Source: Davidsoniella eucalypti
Lineage: Eukaryota > Ascomycota > Sordariomycetes > Microascales > Ceratocystidaceae
DNA: 64,000 nt
Assembly: GCA_004009845.1 (NCBI GenBank)
Contig: RMBW01000119.1
Location: forward strand, 24,167 to 88,166
Direction: 5' to 3'
Part shown: positions 46,293-58,000 of the stretch, one piece after another
Position numbering within the stretch: the stretch's first letter is position 1
How the letters are laid out: the number at the start of each line of letters is the position of its first letter
Made by a program: the position numbers and the translations under genes
The notes under the pieces: generated by a model
Databases searched by the model: none
Told to the model about the DNA's origin: nothing
Seen by the model: the letters and a program-made list of their open reading frames with translations, nothing else

Positions 46293-46471
46293 AAAAAAAT
46301 TTGCAGCTTCTCTTTGATGTAGCGTGTCATCCTTAGTGCAGGGGCCATGCTAATCTTCTCTGTATCGTTTCTATAGGGAGGATGAATGTTAGTAATGAGT
46401 CAACAACGTGCCAGAAATCGAGTGATTTTTGAGGTGAGAGCTTACCAAATTGACCAAATGTCCCGAAGGAC
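46293..46471 (-). ncRNA. U6 spliceosomal snRNA gene, split by a 75-bp mRNA-type intron
   Basis: Exon 1 (46471-46446) is GTCCTTCGGGACATTTGGTC followed by AATTTG, the U6 5' stem-loop and its extension. Exon 2 (46370-46293) begins AAACGATACAGAGAAGATTA and has GCATGGCCCCTGC and AGGATGACACGC. It thus includes the ACAGAGA box, the catalytic AGC triad and the U4-pairing region. It ends in a T7 stop (46293-46299). Mature RNA would be about 104 nt. Between the exons stands a sequence with donor GTAAGC, branch site TACTAAC and acceptor TATAG, that is, a complete spliceosomal intron. U6 pairs with U4 and then with U2 and the 5' splice site in the catalytic spliceosome. Introns in U6 are known from fission yeast and some other fungi. 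The ATTTG junction is exact. Confidence 0.93.
46371..46445 (-). other. Spliceosomal intron inside U6
   Basis: The 75-bp intron starts GTAAGC, has a perfect TACTAAC branch motif some 22 bases before its end, and ends TATAG. Removing it restores the standard U6 sequence ...TCAATTTG/AAACGATACAGAG.... The intron separates the 5' stem-loop region from the ACAGAGA box. Confidence 0.9.
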
Positions 46472-47069
46472 GAAATAATGACCACTTAAGCTACCTTATA
46501 ACCCAAAAGAAAATCGGGGAAAAAGTGGGTCTCTGCTGGGATCTTTTGACAGCTGCCTGCAGTTGTTCTACTTACCATGAGCAGTTACGCCTCTTTACAA
46601 GACTAACCTAACCCTCTCTACTTGAACGAAAAATCAGAAACCCTACTGGTTGCTAAGAGTCAAAAACCAAGTCTTACGAGGTTTAGATTGAAAATTTAAG
46701 ATAAATATTCTCTGCGACAAAAAGAGAAGAATGAGGCTGAGAATGAACGGAAAAGAGTTTTTTTCATCTTTTTTTTTTTCAATTTCATTTTAAACATTTA
46801 AACTCAACTCTCAACCAAGCGCACACACTGTATTTTTATCCTTAGACCAATAGAATTCTTACATGGAAGAATGTACATGTAGTACAAAATTTGCGGATGG
46901 ATTTTCCTTCCTATTTGTTCTAGGTTACATCAGTGTCGCTAGAATCGAAATATTGTAATTGTATATCGTCCATGATATCAGTTTTTGCTGTATCGGCTCT
47001 GTAATTAACCTTTATACAAGATGTTCTTCGTGAACCCTGATAAATATTACCGGTCGAATGTAGTTGTCC
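46472..47069. other. Intergenic: U6 upstream region and yvc1 3' side
   Basis: This lies upstream of U6 and downstream of the yvc1 stop codon. It includes a T-rich patch near 46760-46790. No TATA element at the usual U6 spacing could be assigned with confidence. Confidence 0.35.
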
Positions 47070-49800
47070 CTATGATACGCTTTCATTAACGCTTTCTTCG
47101 GAAAAGCTTCCGCCTAAAGAGTTAGGTGCAGCCGATGCAATGAATTGCTCTAACATATCCATAATTCGGAGAGTTTGCCTTTCCAAGATATCCAGTCTAC
47201 GCGTGACCTCGGCCATATCATTTCTTTGAAAGTTCTGTTCTTGCTTTGAATGATTGCCAGAGTTGAGCTGCATTGAATTAGCAGCAGCAACAGAAGCAGC
47301 TGCTAGTGGTAAATCTGCCATGGGTGCAGACGAAGCAGGGGCTAGATCACCAAATGTCGAATCGCGTCTTCGAGGTCGAACATATTGTCGCCGGATCAAA
47401 TGGTGAGTGAAGTCATCATCGGCAGCGATAGCGTCCTCGACACTGTCTGGCGGCGGATGATCGAATACAGTTGCCAAGTCTGGGTTTACCGTGAAACGGA
47501 AATTCTTCCAAAGACCTTTTTTCTTGCGGGACGGTTGAGTTGATCGTATGGCACCTAACCCCAAGTTTTCTGGGTCTTCATCTCTTCCTCCGTTGTGCTT
47601 ATCAGTGCCTACGACGCGGAACGTTTCAAGCACATAGCGTTCAAGGAAGGCAATGACTAAGAGGGTGGGAAGATTTACAGTGCGCACTGCGGCAACATGA
47701 ATCTTATGGAACCAACGGGGTGAAAGTAGAAATTTAAGCGGCACGAGGATGACAATGGCAACGATGTTGAAGGGTGGGTGATAGGCAAAGACTGCATCGG
47801 ATTTGACGGCTTCTAGGGTCAGCACAGCAGCTCGGAACTGTATTTCAGCGGTGCTATCACGTGAGATGCGTGCAAATGTGTTGGTCAGCACAGAGACGAA
47901 GACGGTCAGGAAGAGTGTATTTCCCAGAAAGGAGAAGGCAATAGTTAATGCAGGCCCTAATAGGGGATGGAAGTCAACCTGTACAGATAAGCGACATCTC
48001 TTGTTAGTGTTAAGTTAGGTTGAAAAACAAGCTGGAGTGGTGCGAGGGGAGATGGACCGATTGAAATTGCTGAAAATATATGGAGGAAAGGAGGAAGGGG
48101 AAATATAGAAAACGACTTGCCGATTTTGATATGCCGGTACCATCTAGACCGAACCAGATCCACAGCAACCACTTCCCAATAATCCAGCGACTGTGCATGC
48201 CTTCGCTCAGCCAGCTCAAGGCCACCAAGAAGCCACAGAAACACCACGCCGACAACACAGTCAAGATGGTGAAGTCAGAGATCATAGCACGTATAGAGAG
48301 AAACACCATGTTATCAGACATGATATTGAAGGCAAGCCGTGGCACGAGGATAGGTGCTGCCATGACTAGTAAGTCTATACCTTGAATACTCATGCCCTTC
48401 TCACCCATTATGGCGCCGTATGTGCGTAGGCAGATATACATTGAATACAAGAGCATAAAGCCGACATCTAGGAAGGACCATAGATTTTGGGAGTATATAC
48501 TCCTGAGATATCCAAAATTAGAGAAGAACTCAAGCCACACTGAATGCGAAAAGAAAGAAGATAAGGCAGTCTTACCAGCCATGCTCGAGAATTGTAGCAC
48601 ATTGATCAAGCGACCAACCGAATGTATAAACGCCAAAACAGATCTCACGCCAGCTCACGACCGTGGGATCGCGCTCGGCCATAAAGAAAAAGTACAGTAG
48701 TAACAAAACCAGAAACTGAACCTGATCTAGTATGTTTCGTACCCGCGGCACTATGAGGCGGTATTGGTTAAGAAGCGGTGATTTACGGGGGTTGTATAGC
48801 GTAATAGGCGTCTTCTTATAGTGATCAGGGATGATATCGAAGAAAGATGAAGGCGTGTATATGATGCGTCCTTCATGAATGGCCGTAATTCTATGTGTGC
48901 GCCGTTAGACATGGGAGTCAACTAAGATGTAATTGTGATTAAGAGACCTAGAGTTGACCTACACTTTCTGACATGTCGATGATGAGAGAAACATCTTACT
49001 TTCCGTCAAGATTGCAACTTCGAGAGCCGGCAACGGCTTGAAATGGGCCCATGAAATGGTTTCCTCGGCTTGTGCGATAACATCTGGCGGAGCATTCAGA
49101 AACGGATGGAATCCCGCGACTAGTATGTTGGCCAGTAATAAGAGCCTGTCATCTGGAGCCGCATCTTCTCCATAGCGCCGCAAGATACGAGTAGCTATTA
49201 ACTCACAAAGAATGGCGCGAGTGAAGCTAACGTTGTTCCGATTTGGTGAAGTGGCTTGTTCGGCCAAGAAACGAGCGCGGTTGACCATGAGACAGTAAAC
49301 TAATGCAAAACAGGCTGTCAGTGGACAATATATATAAACTAGTGTATTTCGCTCGTACCAATAGAAACATCTTCAGTGTCGTACAACTTGTCGACTAGAG
49401 GCCGCACGACGGCAATGTTTATACGCACGTCCTGCAACTGCTCGAGACTCAGATAATCCTCGACAACTGCCACGATATCGCGGCGAATTCGGTGGATGTT
49501 CATGTAAACCGGGTGCGGCGAGTCTGTATCTACAGAGCAACTGTACAGCCGAGTCGATGCTAGGCGTCGGAAACTCGCCTGCCGGACGAGAAAGTGAACC
49601 GCGCGTGGGCGTTGTGGGTGCACGTGATCCTGCTCAGTTATATCTGGCGAGGATGGCGATGGCGATCGTGGCGATCGAGAAGACGATGATGGAGAAGAGC
49701 CTAGAAGCGGTTGTTGCTCGCCTTCGGTGCTCGGATGAAGCCAAAGACGCGCCAGACGATTGCGAAGTCCGCGATCATTTTGGTGCTTAGAGGACGACAT
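47070..49800 (-). CDS. yvc1: Vacuolar TRP-family cation channel Yvc1
   Basis: Five exons, 49800-49359, 49299-48963, 48890-48576, 48502-48121 and 47978-47070, encode 794 residues in frame. A Ser-rich basic N-terminus is followed by a cytosolic helical domain that includes SKMFLSSSTCQKVITAIHEG and RIIYTPSSFFDIIPDHYKK. A multi-helix membrane domain comes next. WLLWIWFGLDGTGI lies in the pore region and LGPALTIAFSFLGNTLFLTV is the last helix. The C-terminus ends in a possible coiled coil (RRLDILERQTLRIMDMLEQF). Yvc1 releases Ca2+ from the vacuole on osmotic or mechanical stimulation. The fourth intron can only be read with a GC donor (TCG/GCAAGT) to stay in frame. The gene lies between U6 and the APH-fold kinase gene, all on the minus strand. 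Confidence 0.9.
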
Positions 49801-50563
49801 TTTGTTCTCTTTTGGTGGTTAGTTGTGATGTTTAGGCTGTCCTAGAATTTAAGGCGTAACTTCCTCGATAGGAAGGCCTCGAGGATATATATCAAGTTAT
49901 GAGAGATAAAAAAGGCTCCCTTTCGAATTTGTTGTTTGGAGTGTTTTGGAACAACCACAACGCCAAAGATAGTGGCATATGCTGATATATTTTGTATTGA
50001 TAAGATGTGCCGCGCACCAAATAGATAAGAAACGGGCGGATTGTCTGACTTTGCTTGGCCAAGGGCGAGATTAGGAAGTTGGGCTTATGAAGGGAAGATG
50101 TTGTGATCGAGTCCTGTTTTTTTTTTTTGTTTTCCAACTTTGGCTGGCAAATGGGAAAGCTTGTAGCTTTACACCTGAACTATTCTAGATTGGGAGCTTC
50201 TTGATTATCTGATTTTGTTAGTGCGAAATCACTCTGTTTTGCGGTGGCAATTTTTTTTGGTTCTTGTCAAGTACATATATTCATTCGGCACTGTTTCAAT
50301 CTATTGAAAGTAAAGGGACTGATATATCAACTGGCTTGGATACGTAATATCACGACATTTAGGCTTTGTTTATCATGGTGTAGTGTTCTAAGCTGAGTAT
50401 AAGCTAGTTTGATTATGCGGCTCTGCTATAATTATAGGCCTGAATTTCTTAGCAAATACTCTCGTAATGCCAAGCCTTCCCTTTCGTTGTCTTCATCATC
50501 GGACATTTATACATTTTGTAAGACTATCTCTCATTGACTATGTACACCATATATCGCCGTCTC
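49801..50563. other. Intergenic: yvc1 promoter and 3' side of the APH-fold gene
   Basis: Minus-strand genes flank this stretch on both sides. It should hold the yvc1 promoter and the 3' untranslated region of the upstream kinase gene. No defined motif was recognised. Confidence 0.4.
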
Positions 50564-51881
50564 TTATAGCTTCTCACGAGTTTGTTTCGCAGCCAAAACC
50601 AAAGCCCATGCAAATTCAGCAAGTGGCATTCTCTGAAGTCCGTTTTCTAGAGCACGTGCACTGCTCGCCTGGCGTCGAGCATATCGCGCTGCAATTCCAT
50701 GGCAAATAGCTGCTAGTCGGAAGACGTTGAAGGCCATTCCATATGCTAGTTCGTTCCCCCCACGTGGATCATATCCGGATTTGGCAGCGTACCATGTGAC
50801 GATCTCGTCGACTGATGGAAGGCCGGGTGTAACACCGGGAAGGTAGGCATTATTGGATGATGCAAGAGAGTCTCCGGCTGTGGACGGTTGATGAGAGAGT
50901 ATTAGACTTGTCATTGCTAAGACGGAGGACATGGAAGCGAGTGTGAACTTGGTGAGAAAGTTGCATAGGTCCGAAAGAGGGTGGCCGATAGTAGACATTT
51001 CCCAACTGCAAGATAAGGTTAGCTTAGTTGTGTTATGATTAGAGTGGGTATCCTTACTCGAGCACGCCGAGAATCTCTGTTCCCTCGTGCGAGAAGATCA
51101 TGTTGTCGATCTTGAAGTCGCCATGGATCAGCGTTCCTCTGTCCTTTGGTTGATTCTTCGGGTCGGCGAAGAACACCATCAACTCGTCCATATAGGGCAG
51201 TTTTCCCACCGGTTCGCCGGTCTCGACATCTGTGACCTGTGACTGTGCAGCGCATATCTTAGCCCAAGTTGCTGCCTGGCGGTTATAGAAGCCATCACGG
51301 CGGCCAAAGTCGGATAGCCCGGCCTCGTCGACATCGACTGCGTGAAGAGACGCCAATACATTGATTGCATTGTGCCACATGTCTTTGCGCTGTAGGGGAT
51401 CCGTTATGCTAGGCATCAGGAAATCCTCAAAGATGCGACCATCTAGGAACTCCATGACATAAAACGGCGTTCCTATAACGGCCGAGTCGGTACAGAGACA
51501 GTATGTCTGCGGCACCGGCACGCCATATTCGTGGTGACGGGAATTTTGTGACGATGGCGATTTACTGCCTCGTGCGCTTCTGGCATCGCTCGATCGCGGA
51601 CTCGACAAGGCGCTTATCACGCGGTATTCTCGCTCGACCTGATGCGCCGTCTTGGAGACTAGCTTGCCCGGCGGCTTCTTACGCAGCACGTATCGCGGCG
51701 CGGAGATGCCGGGCGATATCGGCGCGCCAGACGATAGCTTCGAGGTGAGTTGGTAGGTCGGGTTGCTCTGGCCGAAGCCAAACTGGGCGACGCTGAATGG
51801 CTGCTGTATCGACGGAGCCGCTGCCACAAGATACGTTGCTAGAGCGGCTTCATCGATAGGCTGGCGAACGGGACCGGCCAT
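50564..51881 (-). CDS. APH-fold phosphotransferase (ACAD10/11-type kinase domain)
   Basis: Two exons, 51881-51058 and 51005-50564, encode 421 residues. The fold is that of the aminoglycoside/choline kinase family. FGFGQSNPTYQL forms the nucleotide loop and YVLRKKPPGKL carries the Lys. FYVMEFLDGRIFEDF is the hinge. HGDFKIDNMIF (His253-Asp255, Asn260) is the catalytic loop, and VLDWEMSTIGHPLSDL is the metal-binding segment, whose Asp is split by the intron. This set is typical of the kinase domain fused to acyl-CoA dehydrogenase in ACAD10/ACAD11. Here it stands alone, as is common in fungi. In the animal enzymes that domain phosphorylates 4-hydroxyacyl-CoAs; the fungal substrate is inferred. 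It does not indicate antibiotic resistance. Confidence 0.85.
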
Positions 51882-54386
51882 TGTTTTTGTGGTTGGGATT
51901 CGTGGCTAGCAAGACGCTTTATGTAAACGTCGTTAATGTTGATGTCCGGAGACACGGCGAAGAAGACGGTGGAAGTGGACTCTTTTGTCGCTTTTAGAAA
52001 AGCCTCACAAAAGACGGTGTTTTTTTGTCGTTTGGAGATGAGGAAACAAATAGATATCCTTGGAGCGGATAGCTATCTCTCGCATACTTAAAAAAGCCTC
52101 CCGAGGCAACATTGCTGCTCCTTGTTCTCTCAATACCTTGTTCGGCAAATCTGTAATCCATCTCCAAATTCCGAAATTTAGAATGATTTAACTTGCCTTT
52201 CTATGTGGCGAATCCGAGTTTATCACTTCTACGGGCTTCATCCCCATCTGAAAGCTAGATTTCGTGTTACAAAACTTCTTATTCTATTTCTTGAAAGTAG
52301 AAGTGCTTTCCTCCCACCTGATTAAATATTATTTCTTCTCCTTTGCTTGGTTTTCTTCTTTCTTCTACACCTGTCAATGTCGTTCGAGCCAGGCTTTAGT
52401 GGTCTAAAAGAGCCAGGATTCCCCAGTATTCAAACAACCAACAGGCCTTGTCAAGCCATTTTGCCAGACAAAATTAGAGCTCCAATCTTACTCCACTGGC
52501 CTTTAATCCACCGAACCCGAGGCCTAGTCGGTATAAAATGAAAAGGCGCTAACAAGTCAACAAAAAAGAACGCTCCAATTTTGGACACCAAAATAGAAAT
52601 CAAGTCACATGATGGTTATAACAACAAAAAAAACATTTATTAAATGTGCAAAACGAAACTTTCACTTTGAAAATTTGAAGGTATAAAATAAGACTGAGTG
52701 AAGATGAAGAGAAAATAAAAAAAAACCGAAGGATAGAGACATAACACATACATACGCCTGTTGCCAGATACAAATATAAAAAAAAATATAGAAAAAAAGC
52801 CAAGAGAACCCCCAAAGATAACTTGACTAAACAGAGATATAATAAATAACAACACAATAAGAAGAATCCAAGTACACATAACTCCAAAGTTTCACTTAAC
52901 AGTAACATAACTAAAATCCAATATCCCACCTCTTCTGCCTATACCCGAATGTCCATCAAGAAAGCTACTGTCCGTTTGAACCATAGACATGCTCGCTAAG
53001 AGAGAAAGAAGACGAATGTTTTGTTTGAAAGAACATCTTCTTCATATTCAGTGTTCCACTCTAATAAACGAGAATGAAAAAAAAAGTCTATGGCATCAAC
53101 GAAGATCAAAAGAGAGGAGAAAAAGGTTGAAAACCACCAAAACTGGTTGGGGATGAATGGGCGGGAGTTGAAGCCATGAATGTAAGAGCAAGAGAGGTTG
53201 AAAATAGAAATAAGTAGACAGGAAACGAAAGTGGAAAAATCTCGGCCCTGATAGATGTAGAGAAGAGAAGAAAGAAATAAGAAACAGAGCTCAAAGGATA
53301 GAATCGAGATGAGCCATGGAGTAAGAATAAGAGAAAAGAAGGAATGATGCCATCTTCACACCATCCAATTGTATAGTGTGAACTCAGAAAAGAGTAAAAA
53401 AGACACTTTGTCTCTACCAAGTATTGCCCAACAGAGCATACATAGAATAGAAATATAAATTATCCCACCACAAGACGCCTTACTATGTGGATTGGATAAA
53501 AGAGAAAAAAAAGAAAAGAACTCATAATGAGGCACGTTAGGTTAAAAAAAACGAAAGATAGAAAAAAAAAGAGTATGGTTTCATAGCATCTATCAGAGAC
53601 GACGGTACGGCCTGGGAAACTCTGGAAAGCAAAATTTGTAGGAGAGACGATTCTTTTTTCCAAAGTCACCAAGTTTGTATCATCCTGAAATACTGCTATA
53701 TGGAAAATCAACAAAAGAAAAAAGCTAATATTGTCTGTAAAGAAAGACTCAAGTAGAAAAGAATAGAAGAAAAGAATAAGAAGGGACAATCGCAGAAGGG
53801 GGATCAAAAGAACAGCCAGAAACAAAAAAAAAAACAAGAAGGCAAGAAAATAAAGATATAAGGAAATAAAAAAACTTGGAAGAAAACGTAAGAAACAGAC
53901 ATAGGCGATTATTTCGACTTAAAGTGTGTGTTGATAGCCAGCAGTAAAAACAAGGCATCAAAAATCTAGAGAAACATAAGAGTTTGAGAAAGAGGAAAAG
54001 AAAGATTCAAGTGAGACCAGCTTCATGAATAATTGCTCTTCATTCTCTCCTTTTGGTTTCCTTGTAGATGGTTTTTTCTTCTTCGCGAGGTTTCGGTATC
54101 CGGTGGCCGTGGCATGGAGGTAATGGCTGCCATTAACGCTTAACACCATCGATGGCGTTTCGGTGTTATGAATGTGGTACGGGCATCAGTGGGTTTGTTG
54201 GTCTTTTTAGCCACCTTTTTTTTGAGGAGGGGTGATTCGAATGCCTAGAATTAAGACAGACCATCTCATGATACAGACATGAAGATTAAACATGAGGCTA
54301 GCTCATGTTTCTCATGGGATCCAGACAACCAGGATGCAAAAAGGTTGAATATAGCAAGATATAGATGAATATATCGTATGAGTGAC
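51882..54386. other. 2.5-kb intergenic region with strong purine bias on the plus strand
   Basis: Downstream of hapB and upstream of the APH-fold gene, the plus strand from about 52.6 to 54.0 kb is very rich in A and G, so the minus strand is T/C-rich. Frames read there on the minus strand give runs of Phe, Leu and Ser and are not protein-like. Both flanking genes are on the minus strand, so pyrimidine-rich leader, promoter or 3' UTR sequence would explain the bias. Confidence 0.4.
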
Positions 54387-55076
54387 CTAATTCGTCTTGT
54401 CATTCTCATCGACAGTCTTGGTCTTCTTTGACGAGGCCGTACCACTAGAGGAAGGTTTGCGCTTAACTCCGGCGATGGCGGCCACATCCAGCTTGAGCGA
54501 ATCAGCTTTTGGGGCGTTTGGGTTCGGTTGGTCCGAGGTTCCGAGAACATCGCCATCTTTTCCTTCCTTCTCCATAGCAGCAACCTCTTCGGCAGTCAAG
54601 AATCGGCCACCTGGGCCACGAGGTCTGCGCATAGCGTGGTTATGTCTAGACTCGTGTAGGTATGGCTTCCGACCTTTGTTAGTCAACCGTAGCTGCTCCT
54701 CGAGCCGTTGTCTTGCAACCCGACGCTTCAGGATTCGGTGGAACTGCTTGGCGTTGACGTAGAGCGGTGTCTCTTCGGCCGCTGCAGCTGGCTCAGCGGC
54801 AGTTGCTACTCCAGGGGCGGCGGCGGCAGCGGCTGCTGTAGATGTGGTTGGGCTGCTTCCGTGGCTCATGCGTCGTTGTCCGGGCGAGCGAGGATCGCGC
54901 TTAGCATCCTTGGAGTTGGCGCCGATAGCAGATGCTCTTTGCATGGGGTTTTCAAGGTAATCGTACCCAGCTGTGCCAGATGCAGCAGCCGTCGCAGCCA
55001 TGGCGGCAGCTTGTATCTGAGGTATGCCATAAGGCATACTCGTTTGCTGGATGGAGTACTGTGATGAGGAGTACAT
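54387..55076 (-). CDS. hapB: CCAAT-binding complex subunit HapB (NF-YA)
   Basis: The frame encodes 229 residues from an ATG at 55074-55076. The conserved core at about 103-162 reads PLYVNAKQFHRILKRRVARQ, then RLEEQLRLTNKGRKPYLHES and RHNHAMRRPRGPGGRFLT. This covers the subunit-association helix and the DNA-contacting part of NF-YA. Lys/Arg-rich KRKP and KKTKT near the C-terminus may act in nuclear import. HapB joins HapC and HapE to bind CCAAT boxes, and in Aspergillus works with HapX in iron and redox control. Aspergillus HapB is longer (about 370 residues); here only part of the Q/A-rich N-terminus is present. A TTCTTCACAG acceptor-like site 17 bases before the ATG suggests an upstream exon, coding or not. 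Confidence 0.9.
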   Translation of the reverse strand: MYSSSQYSIQQTSMPYGIPQIQAAAMAATAAASGTAGYDYLENPMQRASAIGANSKDAKRDPRSPGQRRMSHGSSPTTSTAAAAAAAPGVATAAEPAAAAEETPLYVNAKQFHRILKRRVARQRLEEQLRLTNKGRKPYLHESRHNHAMRRPRGPGGRFLTAEEVAAMEKEGKDGDVLGTSDQPNPNAPKADSLKLDVAAIAGVKRKPSSSGTASSKKTKTVDENDKTN

Positions 55077-58000
55077 GGTGACGATGTGTGCTGTGAAGAA
55101 AATAAAAAGAAGGGTGCGAACAGTTTAGTCAGAATTGACAGCCCAATGAAAAGGACGCAGAACTGCCCAATCGGAAAAGGGCGTCTTGTGAGAATAACGG
55201 CACTTGGGCTCGAGTTCAAATCTAAGCCAACAAGAACCGGCAGTTGGTGGTCTGTAGCGTGGACCAGTATTTGTCAAAGTCTGCAACTATCGAATTAGAG
55301 ATTGTTCTCGCGCAGTTGGTCACACATAGGAAGAAATGTGTATGTGTGAAAGGGTGAGATATGAGGACGCAAAGGGTCGGTAGATCAGAAAAGCTACGAA
55401 TAGTAAGAGTGTAAACCAGTCAACCAAGAGTGAGAGCCCAAATTAAGGTAATGAAGCCTCTAAGGAAACGCTAGTCTGTTTTACTTCTCTCTTCGGAAAA
55501 GTAATCGAGCCAGACAGGAACGGGGAGAGAGCGGGAACAAAAGAAGAAAGTTCTAAAGGATATGTAGCATGGGACAAGATGGAAGATAAGATTGTGACAG
55601 ACTCGGCAACTTTGTAGCATCGTCTGTGTGTCCAAGACGCGGTATGAAGTCACAGTATGGCCAGGACTAAAGAAGAACCCAACAAGGCCTATCGCGAGCA
55701 GAATACAACGAATCAGGCGTTTCTCCTCTATATTATATATTGCGTATTAAACGGAAGAACGAGAAGGGGGTGATCCAAGAGGGGTGTTCGCATAAATATA
55801 GGGTATGAAGAAAGAAAGGTACGCATTATGCACGCATACCAGAACGTATATATCAGATACAGTCGAATATTGTGCTGAGGCTCGAAAGAAACGAAAAGAG
55901 AGGGATTTGAGGTTGGTGGGATGGATCACTTGTTCTGCAATTGAGCTCATCGAGATGTCTATAGACGGTATAGGCGCCTAAAGACAGAACAATAGAAAGC
56001 TGACAGTCATACAGTGGGGTCCCTTTGGGACATATCTTCCAGTCCTAGAGTTGAATATAGGCAAGGCAGGGCAGGCAGGCAGGCATCCATCTATACCTGT
56101 ATGTATATTGTGGTAGACTTGGTCGGCTCATGCACTTTCCTTTCTGGCTGTTGGGCAACGAGTGGGAAAACGCGCAGCTAAGCAGACGACTCGTGCCCGA
56201 GCAGCGTCACTGGGCTGAGATTAAAAAAAGAGCGAGTATTGTGTGATGTGAAGAGAGTAGAAGAACAAAACCGACAAGGGATTCGGGTACAACAGGAGTG
56301 GGAATAGCATATAAGAGAGACAAGAAGGGGAAAGGCTATGCGATGCAACCAAAAGATCGAGCTTAGAAGAACTGCTGCAAGGCTGGCTGGCTGTCCGTTC
56401 CTGGTCGGCTTCGCTTGTCGCGGCTTTTCTTCCACTTGCTTCTCTTAGAACTATCACGTCCACTTGGATGTTATTTCAAGCTCGGGAGAGGCGGATCGTC
56501 AGTTGGCCTCAAAATTACCGCGCCGCAATGCGCTGGCAGCAGCCTGTCTCTAGAGACAGATATACAGACGCAATTTCTGTTGATGAATTTGCCTCTTTGA
56601 AGCCTGTTGGTGTTGTTCTGCACGTTTGTAGAAAACTCTCCACGAGTGCAGTTCCTGACGTAACGAGCCGTGACTTCACGGACAAGATATTGATTGGCAG
56701 GCGTAGTACGAAACTAGAAATGGTACGCCAGTGAGATGTGATAGATGCATATATCTAGTAGGAGTGTCGCCAGGCCAACAGGTGTATTGGGGGCCAATAG
56801 TAGGGAAAATGGCTTATTGAGGTTATTTGCCGGGATGAGACCAGTATTCATGATTTAGACATACCTTGAGATTCAAGCAATGGCTGGTCCGTTTAACTAG
56901 AAGAACGAACAATACAATGGTAACAAGTTAAATGACTAATGGGTATGAAGGCACGTTAGTTGCTATGTGCTATGATAGATTCGGGGTGATCGTCGAGGGA
57001 GCAGATAGATATCCAAAGGCGATGTCAATCAATGCAAGTTCATGGTCAAAAGGTCATGATGTGGTGATGCTTGTAATGCCCGTGGTCTAATTGCTCCTTT
57101 CGCTTTACTATTCAGTTCCAACCAAGCCTCGGGGAGCATTTTCCTCGAGATCAAGATAGGTGTGCAGCTATCATATGCTACATGTGCATAGTGACGCAGC
57201 CTGCACTTGAATTTAGCCTCACGCTGCACCAGTGACGAAGAGAAGGAGAGCCAAAGACTAGGCTTAACGACTTCGCGTTCCTTTCATAGAACATCTTTAC
57301 ACTACTGTTATGTATGATGAACTATGCATGCTCCAGTGGTGAATCCCGTTTATGGAAGACGTAAGATGAGGAAGAGAGAAGGCCATGCGATCAGTCTACC
57401 TGTCGGCTCAGGAGATAGCCGAAAAAATAAAAGTAGTAGTTATAATGTGACGCCCCTCCCCGCAGCTGGTGAGCTGGCAAAGCTAGATGGAAGGCTGGCT
57501 GCAGCCACCATGTCATAGCAGAGCTCAAGTCCGGCATGTAAGGCATGAAGAACGTAGAAAGGGTTTATTTTATGTCTTGACGATGCCAGTGATGTGTGCA
57601 GATTCAGAGGCTGCTAAGCCTGTAGTGAAGATAGATTCCCGGCACATATCGTGTTTGTGCAGAAGATATGTGTGGAGGTCTTCATTTATAAACAATAACG
57701 AAATAAGGAAGATATCTGGGCACAGAATACAGCTAGGGCAGTATAAAAATCATAGTTTTTGGTCATAGTGACCAAGAGGAACGTCATAAAAACACTCATG
57801 ACCATGTGAAACTAGTGGATATGCATGTAAGCGCCCAGATAGGGTTGGGAGTCATCACATTCTAAGGCGATGATACCAAGAAGCATAAGAGATATAAAAG
57901 GCGGCAATCATACGAGCTACATATGACGGAGTGATTGGAAAGCAAAGAAAAAAAAGAGAGAGAGAGAGACGGGGGGCTATAGAGCAGCTAAGGCACCAGA

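Noticed and set aside
46603..46616. CTAACCTAACCCTC, resembling a telomerase RNA template
   Set aside because: It is not a clean 1.5-fold copy of the TTAGGG complement. It sits close upstream of the U6 gene and no pseudoknot or other telomerase RNA landmark could be identified.
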